In this document: one piece after another, positions 63,985 through 64,000 of the stretch
How positions within the stretch are numbered: position 1 is the first letter of the stretch
Layout: each line of letters starts with the position of its first letter
NCBI RefSeq assembly: GCF_006442975.2
Contig: NZ_CP083954.1
Coordinates: forward strand, 3,045,501-3,109,500
Direction: 5' to 3'
DNA: 64,000 nt
Source of the DNA: Mesorhizobium sp. B2-1-1
GTDB lineage: Bacteria; Pseudomonadota; Alphaproteobacteria; Rhizobiales; Rhizobiaceae
Notes under the pieces: generated by a model
Seen by the model: only the letters and a program-made list of their open reading frames with translations
Databases searched by the model: none
Told to the model about the DNA's origin: nothing
Made by a program: the position numbers and the translations under genes

Positions 63985-64000
63985 ATGGTCGTCGGCATCG
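63985..64000 (+). CDS. nuoK: NADH-quinone oxidoreductase subunit K, 5' fragment
   Basis: Only the first five codons (MVVGI) are inside the window. The GGAG at 63975-63978 is a good ribosome site, and the position after nuoJ and the start sequence match the usual nuoK N-terminus (MVIGLAHY-like). The gene runs off the right edge. Confidence 0.8.

Overview
The window looks like a chromosomal stretch of a GC-rich alphaproteobacterium of the Rhizobiales, most likely a Mesorhizobium-type organism. This is an inference from gene content and style: the rhizobial nuo operon layout with an extra gene between nuoF and nuoG, the aerobic (cob-type) cobalamin pathway, a BA14K-family protein, and the palindromic repeat whose translation contains GEMSGRTEGG. 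No 16S gene or other direct taxonomic marker is present. Coding density is high. Apart from the tRNA gene, one vapC remnant and one AT-richer orphan gene, the region reads as ordinary core chromosome.

Layout. 1-6.2 kb: an XRE-cupin regulator, a small unknown gene, a GNAT acetyltransferase, then a LysR regulator divergent from a two-gene operon that matches TmpA/TmpB (quaternary-ammonium phosphonate oxidation and C-P cleavage), followed by a convergent flavin monooxygenase. 6.5-9.1 kb: an attenuator (leader peptide with Leu-Ile-Leu-Val plus terminator) and acetolactate synthase ilvI-ilvH; the next enzyme, ilvC, lies at 25.5 kb behind a TetR gene. 9.2-16.2 kb: a LysE exporter, an RND efflux adaptor/pump pair and a three-gene cobalt-type nitrile hydratase cluster. 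16.3-24.6 kb: RecD-like helicase, SpoIIAA-like protein, pdxJ, kup, two NAD(P)-binding reductases, and divergent regulator/enzyme pairs (HxlR with a QorB-like protein, MarR with a GST). 26.5-33.8 kb: BA14K protein, EEP-family hydrolase, Nudix-like protein, vapC remnant, MacAB-like export operon, PhzF-like isomerase.

33.9-35.6 kb: tRNA-Lys(CTT), a strong 13-bp stem-loop, and an unrecognised membrane/coiled-coil gene whose base composition differs from its neighbours. This is the best candidate for something undescribed.

35.6-51.8 kb: a large cobalamin cluster on the minus strand. A B12 riboswitch (51591-51769) precedes a DUF1636 gene, cobW, cobN, cobG, cobH, cobI and cobJ. cobK is on the plus strand. 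cobL, cobE, cobM, cobA, cobB, cobS and cobT follow on the minus strand. Most junctions are 4-bp stop/start overlaps. cobG and cobN carry three long inverted-repeat elements that are translated in frame. cobF, cobO, cobQ, cobP, cobC, cobD and the small chelatase subunits are not in the window.

51.8-64 kb: a YcaQ-type winged-helix protein, then nuoABCDEF, an extra gene, nuoGHIJ and the first bases of nuoK (complex I). NuoE has a long C-terminal extension ending in a helix-hairpin-helix-like module that recurs in the extra gene between nuoF and nuoG. A cluster of five hairpins separates nuoI from nuoJ.
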